A stretch of DNA of 64,000 nucleotides. Origin: Rhodanobacter sp. GTDB lineage: Bacteria > Pseudomonadota > Gammaproteobacteria > Xanthomonadales > Rhodanobacteraceae. Location: NCBI GenBank assembly GCA_004298015.1, contig SCSE01000022.1, positions 1 to 64,000 on the forward strand, written 5' to 3'. The notes under the pieces were generated by a model, which did not search any database, was not told the origin of the DNA, and saw only the letters and a program-made list of their open reading frames with translations. Of the stretch, positions 1-9,119 are shown one piece after another; the first letter of the stretch is position 1, and each line of letters begins with the position of its first letter. Both the position numbers and the translations under genes were made by a program.

Positions 1-206
1 GCGACGAGGTGATCGAGCGTGGCTTCGTCGCCGTCGTTGACTGGGACGGCGAACCACAGCCGCTGGAAGGGCAGGCTCTGCAATGGTTGCCACCAGCAAG
101 GATCGATCCGGCCATCCTGATCCCGGCCGACGGTCCGATCCTGCAGGCGCTGCTGGCGACGGGTCAGTTGCCTCTCCCGCAAGCCGATACCGATCCGCTG
201 TTGTAG
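1..206 (+). CDS. MutT/Nudix hydrolase, C-terminal fragment
   Basis: The frame is open from the window edge to a TAG at 204-206. From about position 37 the product reads DWDGEP, then EGQALQWLPP and PADGPILQALL, which is the usual C-terminus of MutT-type 8-oxo-dGTP diphosphatases that cleanse the nucleotide pool. The Nudix box itself lies outside the window. Bases 1-41 are identical to 349-389 inside coaE (opposite strand) and do not look like MutT, so the first dozen codons may belong to an assembly join rather than the gene. The stop codon is the TAG of a REP foot. Family assignment is by motif only. Confidence 0.6.
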   Translation, partial: DEVIERGFVAVVDWDGEPQPLEGQALQWLPPARIDPAILIPADGPILQALLATGQLPLPQADTDPLL

Positions 207-303
207 GAGCGCACCCTGTGCGCGATAGCTCTTCGTCATGCCGCCAAAAACCATCGCGCACGACCGAAGGAAGTCCCCTTTCGCGCACAGGGTGCGCTCC
301 TAC
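203..303. repeat. REP pair (BIME), family A, long form
   Basis: Two inverted copies of a REP unit. Each unit has a GTAG foot, two bases, and a hairpin GCGCAC-CCT-GTGCGC. They are separated by about 55 bp of spacer, part of which recurs in other long copies. The outer GTAG/CTAC ends provide the stop codons of both flanking genes (204-206 and 300-302). It may also act as a bidirectional terminator between these convergent genes. Confidence 0.9.
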
Positions 304-926
304 AGCGGTTTGTCGCCGGCCAGTGCCAGGTAGCGCCGATGCAGCGCGGCGACGAGGTGATCGAGCGTGGCTTCGTCGCCGTCGTTGACGATCACGTCGT
401 CGGCCAGCGCCAGTCGCTCGGATCGGGTGGCTTGCTGGGCCACCATGCGTTTCGCCAGTGCCTCGTCGATGCCATCGCGGGCCAGTAACCGTTCGATCTG
501 CAACGACTCCGGTACATCCACCAGCAGCACCCGGTCGATCCAGCGGTAGTGGGCGATATTTTCCGCCAGCAACGGGATCGCCAGCAGACAATACGCTGCG
601 GTTTCCGCGTGGGCGCGATCGTGCAGCCACTGGCGCACCCGCGGGTGGATGATGGCCTCCAGGCTGCTGCGAGTCGCGGCGTCGTTGAAGACGCGGCGTC
701 GCATGGCCGCTCGATCCAGCCGACCTGAATGATCCAGCGCCTCCGCGCCAAAAGCTTCCACGATGGCCGCCAGGCCTGGCGTGCCTGGCTCGATCACGGC
801 ACGGGCCGCCACGTCGGCGTCGTATACCGGAACGCCCAGGGCCTCGAAGCGTCGTGACACCGCCGTCTTGCCGGCCGCGATGCCGCCGGTAAGGCCGATA
901 ACCATGGCTGCCGGCTGCGCTGTCAT
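300..926 (-). CDS. coaE: Dephospho-CoA kinase
   Basis: A 208-residue protein that phosphorylates dephospho-CoA on the ribose 3'-OH, the last step of coenzyme A synthesis. The P-loop GLTGGIAAGKT is near the N-terminus, followed by the CoaE signatures YDAD and IIHPRVR. Length is normal for the family. The start ATG overlaps the pilD stop by four bases (ATGA), so the two are translationally coupled; a second in-frame ATG lies at 905. The stop codon is the TAG inside the adjoining REP, so the last residues may have been altered when the REP arrived. The pilBCD-coaE order is typical of this order of bacteria. Confidence 0.95.
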   Translation of the reverse strand: MTAQPAAMVIGLTGGIAAGKTAVSRRFEALGVPVYDADVAARAVIEPGTPGLAAIVEAFGAEALDHSGRLDRAAMRRRVFNDAATRSSLEAIIHPRVRQWLHDRAHAETAAYCLLAIPLLAENIAHYRWIDRVLLVDVPESLQIERLLARDGIDEALAKRMVAQQATRSERLALADDVIVNDGDEATLDHLVAALHRRYLALAGDKPL

Positions 927-1780
927 TGCATCCCGGTCACGTGCATGTAGCCGTGCAGCAGTTCGGGCCCGGCGATGAACCAGACCCAGCCGGCCGCCGC
1001 AATGAACGGCCCGAACGGCATCGGCACCTGGCTTTGATGCCGGCGCAGCGCAATCAGGCTGCCGCCCACCAGGGCGCCGATCAGCGAGGAGATCAGGATC
1101 ATCGGCAGCAGTGAAACCGGCCCCATCCATGCGCCCAGTGCGGCCAGCAGCTTGAAGTCGCCATGCCCCATGCCCTCCTTGCCAGTGAGCAGCTTGAATA
1201 GCCAGTAGACGCTCCACAAGCTTAGATAGCCAATCGCCGCGCCGATGATCGCCGCCGGCGCATCGACGAACATCGGCAGTAACGCCAGCAGCAAGCCCAT
1301 CCACAGCAAGGGCAGGGTCAACTGGTCGGGTAGCAGTTGGGTGCGAAAATCGATGCCGGCCAAGGCGATCAGGGTCCAGGTCAGCAGCAGTCCGGCCAGT
1401 GCCGGCCATGACGGACCAAACTTCCATACGACCACCGCGCTTAGCACGGCACTGAGCAGCTCGACCAGCGGATACTGGATCGAAATCCTTGCCTTGCAGT
1501 AGCGGCAGCGTCCGCGCAGCAACAGCCAGCCCAACAACGGGATATTGTCAGCGGCCGACAGCGGGTGCTTGCACTGCGGACAGTGCGAAGGCTCGCGCAC
1601 GATACCCGGCGGCAGGGGCGAGGCATCGCCCTCAAGCTCGAGTACATCGTGTGCTTCCTGGCGCCATGCCGCGGCCATGCGTTCGGGCAGGCGCAGGATC
1701 ACCACATTGAGAAAGCTGCCTACGACCAGGCCGAACACGGCGGCCAGGGCGATCCAGGCGGGGAGGGGGAGATCGGGCAT
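923..1780 (-). CDS. pilD: Prepilin peptidase / N-methyltransferase
   Basis: An inner-membrane aspartic protease of 285 residues that cleaves the leader of type IV prepilins and methylates the new N-terminus. It has the two zinc cysteine pairs of full-length PilD (C67/C70 and C92/C95) and the two catalytic aspartates (D144 in GIDFRTQ, D208 in GHGDFK), plus multiple membrane segments. Start chosen at MPDLPLPAW because the longer open frame upstream translates a REP element (1841-1914). Its substrates are presumably the pilins at 23.4-24.6 kb and the other pseudopilins of the cell. Its stop overlaps the coaE start. Confidence 0.95.
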   Translation of the reverse strand: MPDLPLPAWIALAAVFGLVVGSFLNVVILRLPERMAAAWRQEAHDVLELEGDASPLPPGIVREPSHCPQCKHPLSAADNIPLLGWLLLRGRCRYCKARISIQYPLVELLSAVLSAVVVWKFGPSWPALAGLLLTWTLIALAGIDFRTQLLPDQLTLPLLWMGLLLALLPMFVDAPAAIIGAAIGYLSLWSVYWLFKLLTGKEGMGHGDFKLLAALGAWMGPVSLLPMILISSLIGALVGGSLIALRRHQSQVPMPFGPFIAAAGWVWFIAGPELLHGYMHVTGMQ

Positions 1781-1840
1781 GTGTCGGCCTTGTGTTTCAG
1801 CGCCCCTCGTGAGGCAGGACATAAGGGTACGGTGCTTCAT

Positions 1841-1914
1841 GTAGGAGCGCACCCTGTGCGCGAGATCTTCCTGGCAACGATCATCAGGGCATCGCGCACA
1901 GGGTGCGCTCCTAC
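1841..1914. repeat. REP pair (BIME), family A, short form
   Basis: Inverted GTAG-footed REP units between pilC and pilD. It lies upstream of the pilD start and after the pilC stop (minus strand), so it sits in the intercistronic region of the pil operon, where REPs commonly affect mRNA stability. Confidence 0.9.
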
Positions 1915-1967
1915 CATACAAACGACGGGCCATGCCCGCCGTTTGTGGGTCGATCGTGTCGGATGCG

Positions 1968-3230
1968 CTAGAACGTGCCGGCGAGCTTGAAAATCGGCAG
2001 GTACAAGGCGATCACGATACCGCCTACCAGGGTACCCAGTACCACCATGATGAGCGGCTCGAGCAGGGTGGACAGGGTATCGACCGCGTTGCTGACCTCT
2101 TCTTCGTAGAACTCGGCGACCTTGAACAGCATGTTGTCCAGGGCGCCGGATTCCTCGCCGATGGCAGTCATCTGCACCACCATGTTGGGAAACAGGTTGG
2201 TTTGTTTCATCGCCAGCTGCAGTTGATGCCCGACCGCGATGTCGTCGCGCATCTGCCTCACCGCATCCCCGTAGATGATGCTGCCGGTCGCGCCGGCGAC
2301 GGCATCGAGCGCCTCGACCAGCGGCACGCCGGCGCGGAACGTTACCCCGAGGGTACGCGCAAAGCGGGCAATCGCCGAATTGCGGGTGATATTGCCCATC
2401 ACCGGCAATTGCAATGCCACCCGGTCGAGAAAATGAGCAAACTTGACCGAGCGCTTCTTGCCGATGACTATCGCCGCGATGGCGCCGACGATCACGCCGA
2501 CGACCACCCACCAGTAACTTTGCATGAACTCCGAGGCATTCACCAGCAACTGGGTCGGCGCCGGCAACTGGGCACCGGCATCCTGGAAGGTCTTGGCAAA
2601 CACCGGCACCACGAACAGCAGCATGATCAGGATGACCACGAATACCACCGCCAGCACCATCATCGGGTAGAACAGCGCTTTCTTGATCTTCTTCTTCAGC
2701 GCCTCGGTGCGTTCCTTGTAGGTGGCCACCGTATCCAGCACGGTATCCAGCACACCGGATGTTTCGCCGGCATGTACCAGGTTGCAGTAGAGCTCGTCGA
2801 ACTGGACGGGGTAATGCCCCAGTGCCTCGTGCAGCGCGGAGCCGCCCTCGATATGCTGTTTCACGTCCAGCAGTATGTTCTTGAAGCGGACGTTCTTCTG
2901 GCCGTCGGCGATGATGTCGAAGGACTGCACCATCGGCACACCCGAGGCCATCATGGTGGCGATTTGCCGGCTGAAGACCGCCACATCGCCGGGTTTGACG
3001 GTGCTGCCCGTGGCACCGAACAGTGGCTTGGAGCGTTCCCGCACCGTTTGTGGATTCATGCCCTGGCGGCGCAGCTCCGCCTTGACCAGCGAGGCATTCT
3101 TCGCCGGCATGTCGCCCTTCATCCGTTTGCCGCGTTTGTCCAGCGCCACCCATTCGTAGGTGGTCAGCTTGCTGACGACGGCGCGCTGTGCACCGAGCGT
3201 TCGCGCCTTGTTTGCGGTAGCCGTGGCCAT
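1968..3230 (-). CDS. pilC: Type IV pilus inner-membrane platform protein
   Basis: A GspF/PilC-family platform protein that couples the PilB/PilT motors to pilin assembly. Two T2SSF domains are visible, with the repeated pattern F-R-x-L-G/I-A-x-M-x-x-G-V-P; the first begins VFSRQIATMMASGVPMV and the second FARTLGVTFRAGVPLV. Hydrophobic segments follow KKALFYPMMV and lie near the C-terminus. Two starts are possible: ATG at 3236 and ATG at 3230. The second is preferred because a GGGGGA Shine-Dalgarno sits about 8 nt upstream of it but only 2 nt from the first. It lies downstream of pilB in the same orientation. Confidence 0.95.
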   Translation of the reverse strand: MATATANKARTLGAQRAVVSKLTTYEWVALDKRGKRMKGDMPAKNASLVKAELRRQGMNPQTVRERSKPLFGATGSTVKPGDVAVFSRQIATMMASGVPMVQSFDIIADGQKNVRFKNILLDVKQHIEGGSALHEALGHYPVQFDELYCNLVHAGETSGVLDTVLDTVATYKERTEALKKKIKKALFYPMMVLAVVFVVILIMLLFVVPVFAKTFQDAGAQLPAPTQLLVNASEFMQSYWWVVVGVIVGAIAAIVIGKKRSVKFAHFLDRVALQLPVMGNITRNSAIARFARTLGVTFRAGVPLVEALDAVAGATGSIIYGDAVRQMRDDIAVGHQLQLAMKQTNLFPNMVVQMTAIGEESGALDNMLFKVAEFYEEEVSNAVDTLSTLLEPLIMVVLGTLVGGIVIALYLPIFKLAGTF

Positions 3231-3373
3231 GCGCATCTTCCCCCAGTGATTCAGTCCTGATCCGTCCGAAGCGGACGGCTGACATCATATTGGTACAGCT
3301 TATGCTACTTGTTGCGTCGCAAACCGTGCCGCGCAACGCAAGTTGAATCCTCGAATCGTGCCGAACCCGGCAT

Positions 3374-5095
3374 TTATTCCTTGGTGACCCGGTCGATCTC
3401 GGTCAGGCTGGTCAGGCCAGCCTTGACCTTCAGCAGCGCCGATGCGCGCAGGTCATTGACCCCGGCCTCGCGCGCTACCTCGCTGATTTGCAGGGCATTG
3501 CCGCCTTGCAGGATGATTTTCTGGATCTCCTCCAGCATCGGCATCACCTGATAGATGCCCACGCGGCCCTTGTAGCCCTCATTGCAGCCATCGCAACCGG
3601 CCGGTTCGTAGACCGTCAGGCCGGCGTCGATGTCGGCCTGGGTAAAGCCGGCCTTGAGCAAGACCTCGGTCGGGAGCTCCTGGGGTTTCTTGCAGTCATG
3701 CAGGCGTCGTGCCAGACGCTGGGCGATGATCAGGGTGACCGAGGAGGTAATGTTGTAGGGGGCGATACCCATGTTCATCAGGCGCGCAATGGTCTGCGCT
3801 GCGTCGTTGGTGTGCAGGGTGGAAAGCACCATATGGCCGGTCTGCGCTGCCTTGATCGCGATCTCGGCGGTTTCCAGGTCGCGGATTTCGCCGACCATGA
3901 TCACATCCGGGTCCTGGCGCAGGAACGAGCGCAATGCGGCGGCGAAGGTCATCCCGCGCTTCACGTTCTGCTGCACCTGATTGATGCCCTCGACACGGAT
4001 CTCGACCGGGTCCTCCACCGTCGAGATATTGCGCTCGGCGGTATTGAGCATGTTCAGGCCGGTATACAGCGACACCGTCTTGCCCGAGCCGGTCGGGCCG
4101 GTAACCAGCACCATGCCGTAGGGTTTGTGGATCGCGTCGATGTAGAGCTTCTGCTGCTCGGGCTCGTAACCGAGCTTCTCGATACCGATCTTGGCCGATG
4201 ATCCGTCCAGGATACGCAGCACGATCTTCTCGCCGAACAGCGTGGGCAGCGAGCTGACGCGAAAGTCGATCGCGCGGGTCTTGGACAGGTTGAGCTTGAT
4301 GCGGCCGTCTTGCGGTACGCGCTTCTCTGCGATGTCCAGTTGTGCCATGACCTTCAGGCGCGAGGAGATGCGATTGGCCAGCTTCATCGGCGGACTGGCC
4401 ACGGCACGCAACATGCCGTCCATGCGCAGGCGCACCCGGTATTGCGTTTCGAACGGCTCAAAGTGGATATCCGACGCGCCACGCCGAATCGCGTCGACCA
4501 GAATCTTGTTGACGAACTTCACCACCGGGCCGTCATCGGCGGAGTTGGCGTCGATGCCGGTGCTCTCAGCCTCCCCGTCGTCGACTTCCAGGTGCATGCC
4601 GTCGAGGTCGTCGTTGCCCATGTCGGGCATGATGTCGCGCATGTTGTTGAGTACGCTCTCGATCACCCGGACCAACGAGCTGCGCTCAATCAGGATCGGT
4701 TCCACCATGCAATTGGAGTGGAACTTGATATCGTCCAGCGCATGCGACTGCATCGGATCGGCAATGCCGACGAACAGCCGCTTGTTGCGGCGGAACAGTG
4801 GCAGCACCTGATGCTTGGTGATCAGGGCCTCGCTGATCAGATCCAGCGGCATGTTGCTGGGATTGAGCGCGCTGACATCCATCATCGGCATGCCGAACTC
4901 CGCCGAGGCGACGTGTGTCAGCTTGGCGCTGTCGACCAGGTTGTTGTCCAGCATCCATGCGGCAAACGTGACCTTGTTCTGGTTGCTGTCGGCGACCGCT
5001 TTGCGGACATCGACTTCGGGCAGGATGCCTTCAGAAACCAGCCGCCGCGCCATGCCGGACAGGCCCGTCAACGAAGGTTGCGGTTGAGATGACAT
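3374..5095 (-). CDS. pilB: Type IV pilus extension ATPase
   Basis: A cytoplasmic hexameric motor ATPase of 573 residues that drives pilus extension. It has an N-terminal MshEN/GspE-N region, Walker A GPTGSGKT at 333-340, an Asp box at STVEDPVE, Walker B DPDVIMVGEIRD around 395-406 and a His box STLHTNDA. The C-terminal metal-binding region contains C468, C501 and C504, with RRLHDC where related ATPases often have a C-x-x-C. First gene of the pilB-pilC-pilD-coaE run. Unlike relatives in which the pilin genes are close by, pilA is about 18 kb away here. Confidence 0.95.
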   Translation of the reverse strand: MSSQPQPSLTGLSGMARRLVSEGILPEVDVRKAVADSNQNKVTFAAWMLDNNLVDSAKLTHVASAEFGMPMMDVSALNPSNMPLDLISEALITKHQVLPLFRRNKRLFVGIADPMQSHALDDIKFHSNCMVEPILIERSSLVRVIESVLNNMRDIMPDMGNDDLDGMHLEVDDGEAESTGIDANSADDGPVVKFVNKILVDAIRRGASDIHFEPFETQYRVRLRMDGMLRAVASPPMKLANRISSRLKVMAQLDIAEKRVPQDGRIKLNLSKTRAIDFRVSSLPTLFGEKIVLRILDGSSAKIGIEKLGYEPEQQKLYIDAIHKPYGMVLVTGPTGSGKTVSLYTGLNMLNTAERNISTVEDPVEIRVEGINQVQQNVKRGMTFAAALRSFLRQDPDVIMVGEIRDLETAEIAIKAAQTGHMVLSTLHTNDAAQTIARLMNMGIAPYNITSSVTLIIAQRLARRLHDCKKPQELPTEVLLKAGFTQADIDAGLTVYEPAGCDGCNEGYKGRVGIYQVMPMLEEIQKIILQGGNALQISEVAREAGVNDLRASALLKVKAGLTSLTEIDRVTKE

Positions 5096-5611
5096 AGACT
5101 GATTCGACCCTGTACCCGTATGTTGTTGAATCTAACTCAGTTCGGCAGTCAGGTCACGTTGTGTTTTATCTACCGGCGTGGAGGGTGACGCAGCGCACAA
5201 AGCCGCATCTCGCCCCACCCGCTACATCCTCACTTCCACGAATCCTCATCAGATGGCCGTTTGCGGCTGCAGCCTGCCAACGGTTGCCCGACCCTACCGA
5301 TCGAGGATAGCGATCGCACGCGCGCATCGGCGTAGGGCGGACACTGTCCGCCGATCCGGCCCGGCGCGTGATGACGAAGCGCGTCGATCGCCACAGGCAG
5401 GCAATATTTCAAAACCTCTCCGAGCTGGCCTGTCGCGGCCCAAGGCACCGACGCGCGTACCGAAGACGTCACCGCACCTCGTTTCGTGTCGGTTCGATAT
5501 ACGTCCCCGCGCGCTCGACCCGACAGCGAAAGCGATTTGTCGCCAGCCCACCGAATCCGTGCCGGGAATCGGCTACGCTGGCGTTTCTGCCCAACGCCCG
5601 ACCTCGCATCC
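5096..5611. other. Intergenic region with repeats between pilB and aminotransferase
   Basis: A 516-bp stretch between divergent genes, with no convincing gene. It contains half of a family B REP (GTAG foot at 5332, hairpin GGCGGAC-ACT-GTCCGCC). Bases 5268-5385 form a direct repeat with 7281-7397, and 5225-5262 resemble 6969-7008. The pilB promoter must lie near 5100-5200, but I cannot point to convincing boxes. Confidence 0.7.
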
Positions 5612-6796
5612 GTGTCCAGTGAACCCACGCCACCGCCCTTCCTGACCTTCGGGGCACCGTCCATCGGCGAGGCCGAGATGGCGGAAGTCGAAGCCTGCCT
5701 GCGTTCCGGCTGGCTCGGAACCGGGCCGCGCGTAGCGCAGTTCGAGCGCGACTTTGCCGTCTGGCGTGGCGTGAAGGCTGGCCAGGTCGCGGCGCTCAAC
5801 TCTTGTACGGCCGCCCTGCACGTCAGCATGGTAGCGGCCGGCATCGAGCCGGGCGGGGAGGTGATCACCACCCCATTGACCTTTTGCGCCACCGTCAACG
5901 CGATCCTGCATGCCGGGCTTGCTCCGGTGTTGGCGGACGTCGATCCGCTGACCCAGAACATCGACCCCGACGCGATCGAGGCCGCGATCACGCCGCGGAC
6001 GCGGGCGATCTTGCCGGTGCATTTCGCCGGACGGCCCTGCGCGATGGACCGGATCATGGCGATTGCCGACAAACACGACCTGGTCGTGATCGAGGATTGC
6101 GCACACGCCGTCGAAACCGAGTTTCACGGGCAGAACGCCGGCACCTTCGGCGATTTCGGTTGCTTCAGTTTCTACGTCACCAAAAACGTCGTGACCGGTG
6201 AGGGCGGCATGATCGTCGGTCGTCGCGAAGCCGACATCGCGCGGGCACGCATGCTGGCCCTGCACGGCATGAGCCAGGATGCCTGGCACCGCTTCGGCGA
6301 CCAGGGCTACAAGCACTACCAGGTGGTCGAATGCGGCTTCAAGTACAACATGATGGATCTGCAGGCCGCGATCGGCCTGCACCAGCTGGCCCGGGTCGAG
6401 GAAAACTGGCGCCGTCGCCAGGCCCTGTGGTGGCGCTACGACGAGGCGTTTTGCGATCTGCCGATCACTTTGCCTGCCGCAGCTGAAGCGGACACCCGGC
6501 ACGGTCATCATCTGTATACGGTGATGGTCGACGAATCCCGCTGCGGGATCGGTCGCGACGGCTTTCTGGAGGCGATGAATGCGGCGGGCATCGGCACCGG
6601 CGTGCACTATCTCTCGGTGCCCGAACATCCCTACTACCGGCAGCGCTTCGGCTGGCAGCCCGAGCGATGGCCGCATGCCATGCGTATCGGCCGCGAAACC
6701 GTCAGCCTGCCGCTGTCCCCGGCAATGAGCGATGCCGACGCCGAGCGTGTGATCGCCACCGTGCGGCACATCCTGCGTCCCACGGCCCACCGATAG
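5612..6796 (+). CDS. DegT/DnrJ/EryC1/StrS-family aminotransferase
   Basis: A PLP-dependent sugar aminotransferase of about 394 residues that would place an amino group on a nucleotide-linked keto-sugar. It has the family signatures LNSCTAALHVSM (phosphate binding), VIEDCAHAVE and the Schiff-base lysine in FYVTKNVVTGEGG. The GTG at 5612 is chosen because family homology begins just after it (FLTFGAPSIGEAEM); upstream frame is repeat-derived, so the start is uncertain. No dehydratase or ketoreductase for its substrate sits next to it. It is bracketed by direct repeats (about 5268-5385 and 7281-7397), which suggests a mobile or recombinogenic segment. Confidence 0.85.
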   Translation: MSSEPTPPPFLTFGAPSIGEAEMAEVEACLRSGWLGTGPRVAQFERDFAVWRGVKAGQVAALNSCTAALHVSMVAAGIEPGGEVITTPLTFCATVNAILHAGLAPVLADVDPLTQNIDPDAIEAAITPRTRAILPVHFAGRPCAMDRIMAIADKHDLVVIEDCAHAVETEFHGQNAGTFGDFGCFSFYVTKNVVTGEGGMIVGRREADIARARMLALHGMSQDAWHRFGDQGYKHYQVVECGFKYNMMDLQAAIGLHQLARVEENWRRRQALWWRYDEAFCDLPITLPAAAEADTRHGHHLYTVMVDESRCGIGRDGFLEAMNAAGIGTGVHYLSVPEHPYYRQRFGWQPERWPHAMRIGRETVSLPLSPAMSDADAERVIATVRHILRPTAHR

Positions 6797-7534
6797 CAGC
6801 GGTTGCAGTCTCGCCGGATCGCCAACGCCCACGGCGGGCACCGCCCGCCGATCCATCAGGCTGCCCGAAAAATCCGCATGCCTGGCCAGTTCTCAGCGGT
6901 GGTGAAAATATCGGTCGCCGTAGCGAGAGCGTCGCCAGGGGGCCGTGACAAGGTGTGTCCCGGTTACCCACATGTTGCATCCTCACTTCCGCAGCGCCTC
7001 GTCAGAGGGCTGTTTGAAGCGGTGCTCAGCCAAATCCTGCTTGACCCACATTCCGCACCAGCCGCCATCCCATGCCTTTCTCGAAACGCGGGTCCGGCAG
7101 CTGGGTGATCCGTACATCCATCGCAACCCGTGCATCGGCGTAGGGCGGACACTGTCCGCCAACCCGGCCTGGAGCGGCATGACGAAGCGCGGCGGACAGT
7201 GTCCGTTCTACGCGATGCAAGAAAACGTGCCTCCTGAGGCACCACCCCCGCATCGTCACTGTGTGCGAATTGGCATCCACTGCAGCCTGCCAACGTTTAC
7301 TCGCCGCCACCGATCGAGGATAGCCATCGCAACCCGTGCATCGGCGTAGGGCGGACACTGTCCGCCGACCCGGCCCGGAGCGGCATGACGAAGCGCGGCG
7401 GACAGTGTCCGCCCTACGATGTCTCGCCTGCCGTATCTGGCCGCCGATCTATCGGGCTACCCGAAAAATCCGGACACGCGACCTCCCGTCAGGCTTCACG
7501 TTATGATCGCCACTTCCTCCGGGGGAGCCGAGCG
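6797..7534. repeat. Repeat-rich intergenic region with two family B REP pairs
   Basis: No gene is supported here. Two complete family B BIMEs lie at 7140-7211 and 7346-7417, each with inverted GTAG-footed GGCGGAC-ACT-GTCCGCC-type hairpins and near-identical spacers. Bases 6852-6885 and 7442-7475 share a direct repeat containing GGCTGCCCGAAAAATCCG-like sequence. The segment 7281-7397 repeats 5268-5385 on the other side of the aminotransferase. Confidence 0.85.
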
Positions 7535-8389
7535 TTGAATCATCTGAGCATCATCCTGCCCGCCAAAAACGAAGCCCCGGCACTCACCTTGCTGTTGCCG
7601 CGTCTGCGCCAGGCGTATCCCGGCGCCGAGATTATCGTGGTCGACGATGGCTCCACGGACGATACCCGCGGTATCTGCCAAAGCAGCGGCGTCACCTGCC
7701 TGTCCTCGCCGTATTCGATGGGCAACGGCGCGGCGATCAAGCGCGGGGCGCGAGCGGCGAGTGGTGAGATTTTCGTGTTCATGGACGGCGACGGCCAGCA
7801 CGACACGGCGGACGTCGCGCGGCTGCTCGAACAACTCGACCAGGGCTACGACATGGTGGTCGGTGCCCGCGACTGGGGCAGCCAGGCCGGTGTCGGTCGC
7901 GGTCTCGCCAACAGCTTGTACAACTGGCTCGCCAGCCGCATCACCGGTCACCGGATTGCCGATCTCACCTCCGGCTTTCGTGCCGTGCGCGCGGAAAAAT
8001 TCCGCGAATTCCTGCACCTGCTGCCCAACGGCTTCAGCTACCCGACCACCAGCACCATGGCCTTCTTCCGCAGCGCGTACCCGGTTACCTACGTACCGAT
8101 CAAGGCCGCCCAGCGGATCGGCACCAGCCATATCAGGCCGTTACGCGACGGTGTGCGTTTCCTGCTGATCATCTTCAAGATCGCCACACTGTATTCGCCG
8201 CTCAAGCTGTTCGTGCCGGCCAGCGTGCTGTTCTTCCTGCTCGGCTGCGCCAACTATGCCTGGACTTTTCTGCACGAGGGAAGGCTTACCAATGGCAGCA
8301 CCTTGATGTGGAGTGCGGCGGTGATCGTGTTTCTGATCGGACTGGTGTCCGAGCAGATCACCGGGTTGATGTATCGGCGCGATGTGTGA
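7535..8389 (+). CDS. Family 2 glycosyltransferase (dolichol-phosphate-mannosyltransferase-like)
   Basis: A GT-A enzyme of 284 residues, probably transferring a sugar from a nucleotide donor to undecaprenyl phosphate or a lipid-linked glycan at the inner face of the membrane. Visible motifs are LSIILPAKNEA, VVDDGSTDDT and the metal-binding MDGDGQHD, with DPM1-like spacing. Two hydrophobic segments lie at the C-terminus (LFVPASVLFFLLG and MWSAAVIVFLIGLV). The TTG start at 7535 has GGGGGA 8 nt upstream, and homology begins immediately after it; the longer open frame upstream is a REP translation. A decayed copy of its last 25 codons lies at 8892-8968. Confidence 0.85.
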   Translation: MNHLSIILPAKNEAPALTLLLPRLRQAYPGAEIIVVDDGSTDDTRGICQSSGVTCLSSPYSMGNGAAIKRGARAASGEIFVFMDGDGQHDTADVARLLEQLDQGYDMVVGARDWGSQAGVGRGLANSLYNWLASRITGHRIADLTSGFRAVRAEKFREFLHLLPNGFSYPTTSTMAFFRSAYPVTYVPIKAAQRIGTSHIRPLRDGVRFLLIIFKIATLYSPLKLFVPASVLFFLLGCANYAWTFLHEGRLTNGSTLMWSAAVIVFLIGLVSEQITGLMYRRDV

Positions 8390-9119
8390 GGACCGGGGCA
8401 GGCTGTCAAACTTCGTCACAAAATTGTGGCCCACAGGTGAATCGCCATGCCGGAGTCCACCAGTCCAGGCCCCATCTCTCGCGTTTACTGGACAAGGCGC
8501 ATCATCCTTGCGGTTTCTGACGACTGCATGGCTGATCAAGCAGGTATCCAGTGTCTGTTACACCATCCTGATGGGGCACCGCAGTCGCATTGCGGGAGTC
8601 CGTGCAGTCCACCCTCATTTGATTGCGCCAGTACGTAGGGCGGGCACCGTCCGCCGATCTTCGTCATCACCATCAGGCCAAGAGCTGGCGGCCGCTCGTT
8701 GGCAATGGCGCGGATCTCCTTGGTCGCCTTCTGAGGCGGTCGATCTCAATCAATCCACATGTTTAGCTTGATGGCTAAACGCTGGCGCGAATCAGTAAGG
8801 CCTTGGGTTAAACTGAATGCACCGGCCGCCACTGGAATCCGCATGCAATTCAACGCGCAACGCATCGAGTGGTTGATACGCCAGGCCGACTCAACAACGG
8901 CAGCACCTTGCTGTGGAGTGCAGCGGTGGGGGTGTGCCTGATCGGGCTGGGGTCTGGGCAGAGCATTCATGGACCTGCCGGCACGACAAATAAATTCATT
9001 GTCGACATGGCGGATCAAAAAGCCATGCGAAGGGGTTTCGCCTAGCCTCTCGTCAAAAACGGCCTCGCGTTAAGTTTTCAGATGTCGGTCATACGCCGTA
9101 AACAGGACCCGGACAATTG
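8390..9119. other. Intergenic region with a half REP and a gene remnant
   Basis: A 730-bp stretch without an intact gene. It holds a half family B REP at 8635-8660 and a decayed copy of the end of the upstream glycosyltransferase (listed separately). It looks like the scar of a deleted or degraded gene. Confidence 0.65.
8892..8968 (+). pseudogene. Remnant of a duplicated family 2 glycosyltransferase C-terminus
   Basis: Read in one frame, this segment gives NGSTLLWSAAVGVCLIGLGS, closely matching NGSTLMWSAAVIVFLIGLVS at the C-terminus of the glycosyltransferase ending at 8389. The DNA is similar as well. Nothing upstream restores the rest of the gene, so this is the last piece of a paralogue. 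Confidence 0.7.

Noticed and set aside
300-1427. An extended 375-codon version of coaE
   Set aside because: The first 167 codons lie out of frame within pilD; CoaE homology starts at the ATG at 926.
1932-3260. A 442-codon plus-strand open frame opposite pilC
   Set aside because: It is antisense to pilC and its His/Gln/Asp-rich product is typical of a shadow frame.
1837-3336. A 499-codon minus-strand frame overlapping pilC
   Set aside because: It is out of frame with pilC and ends in translated REP sequence.
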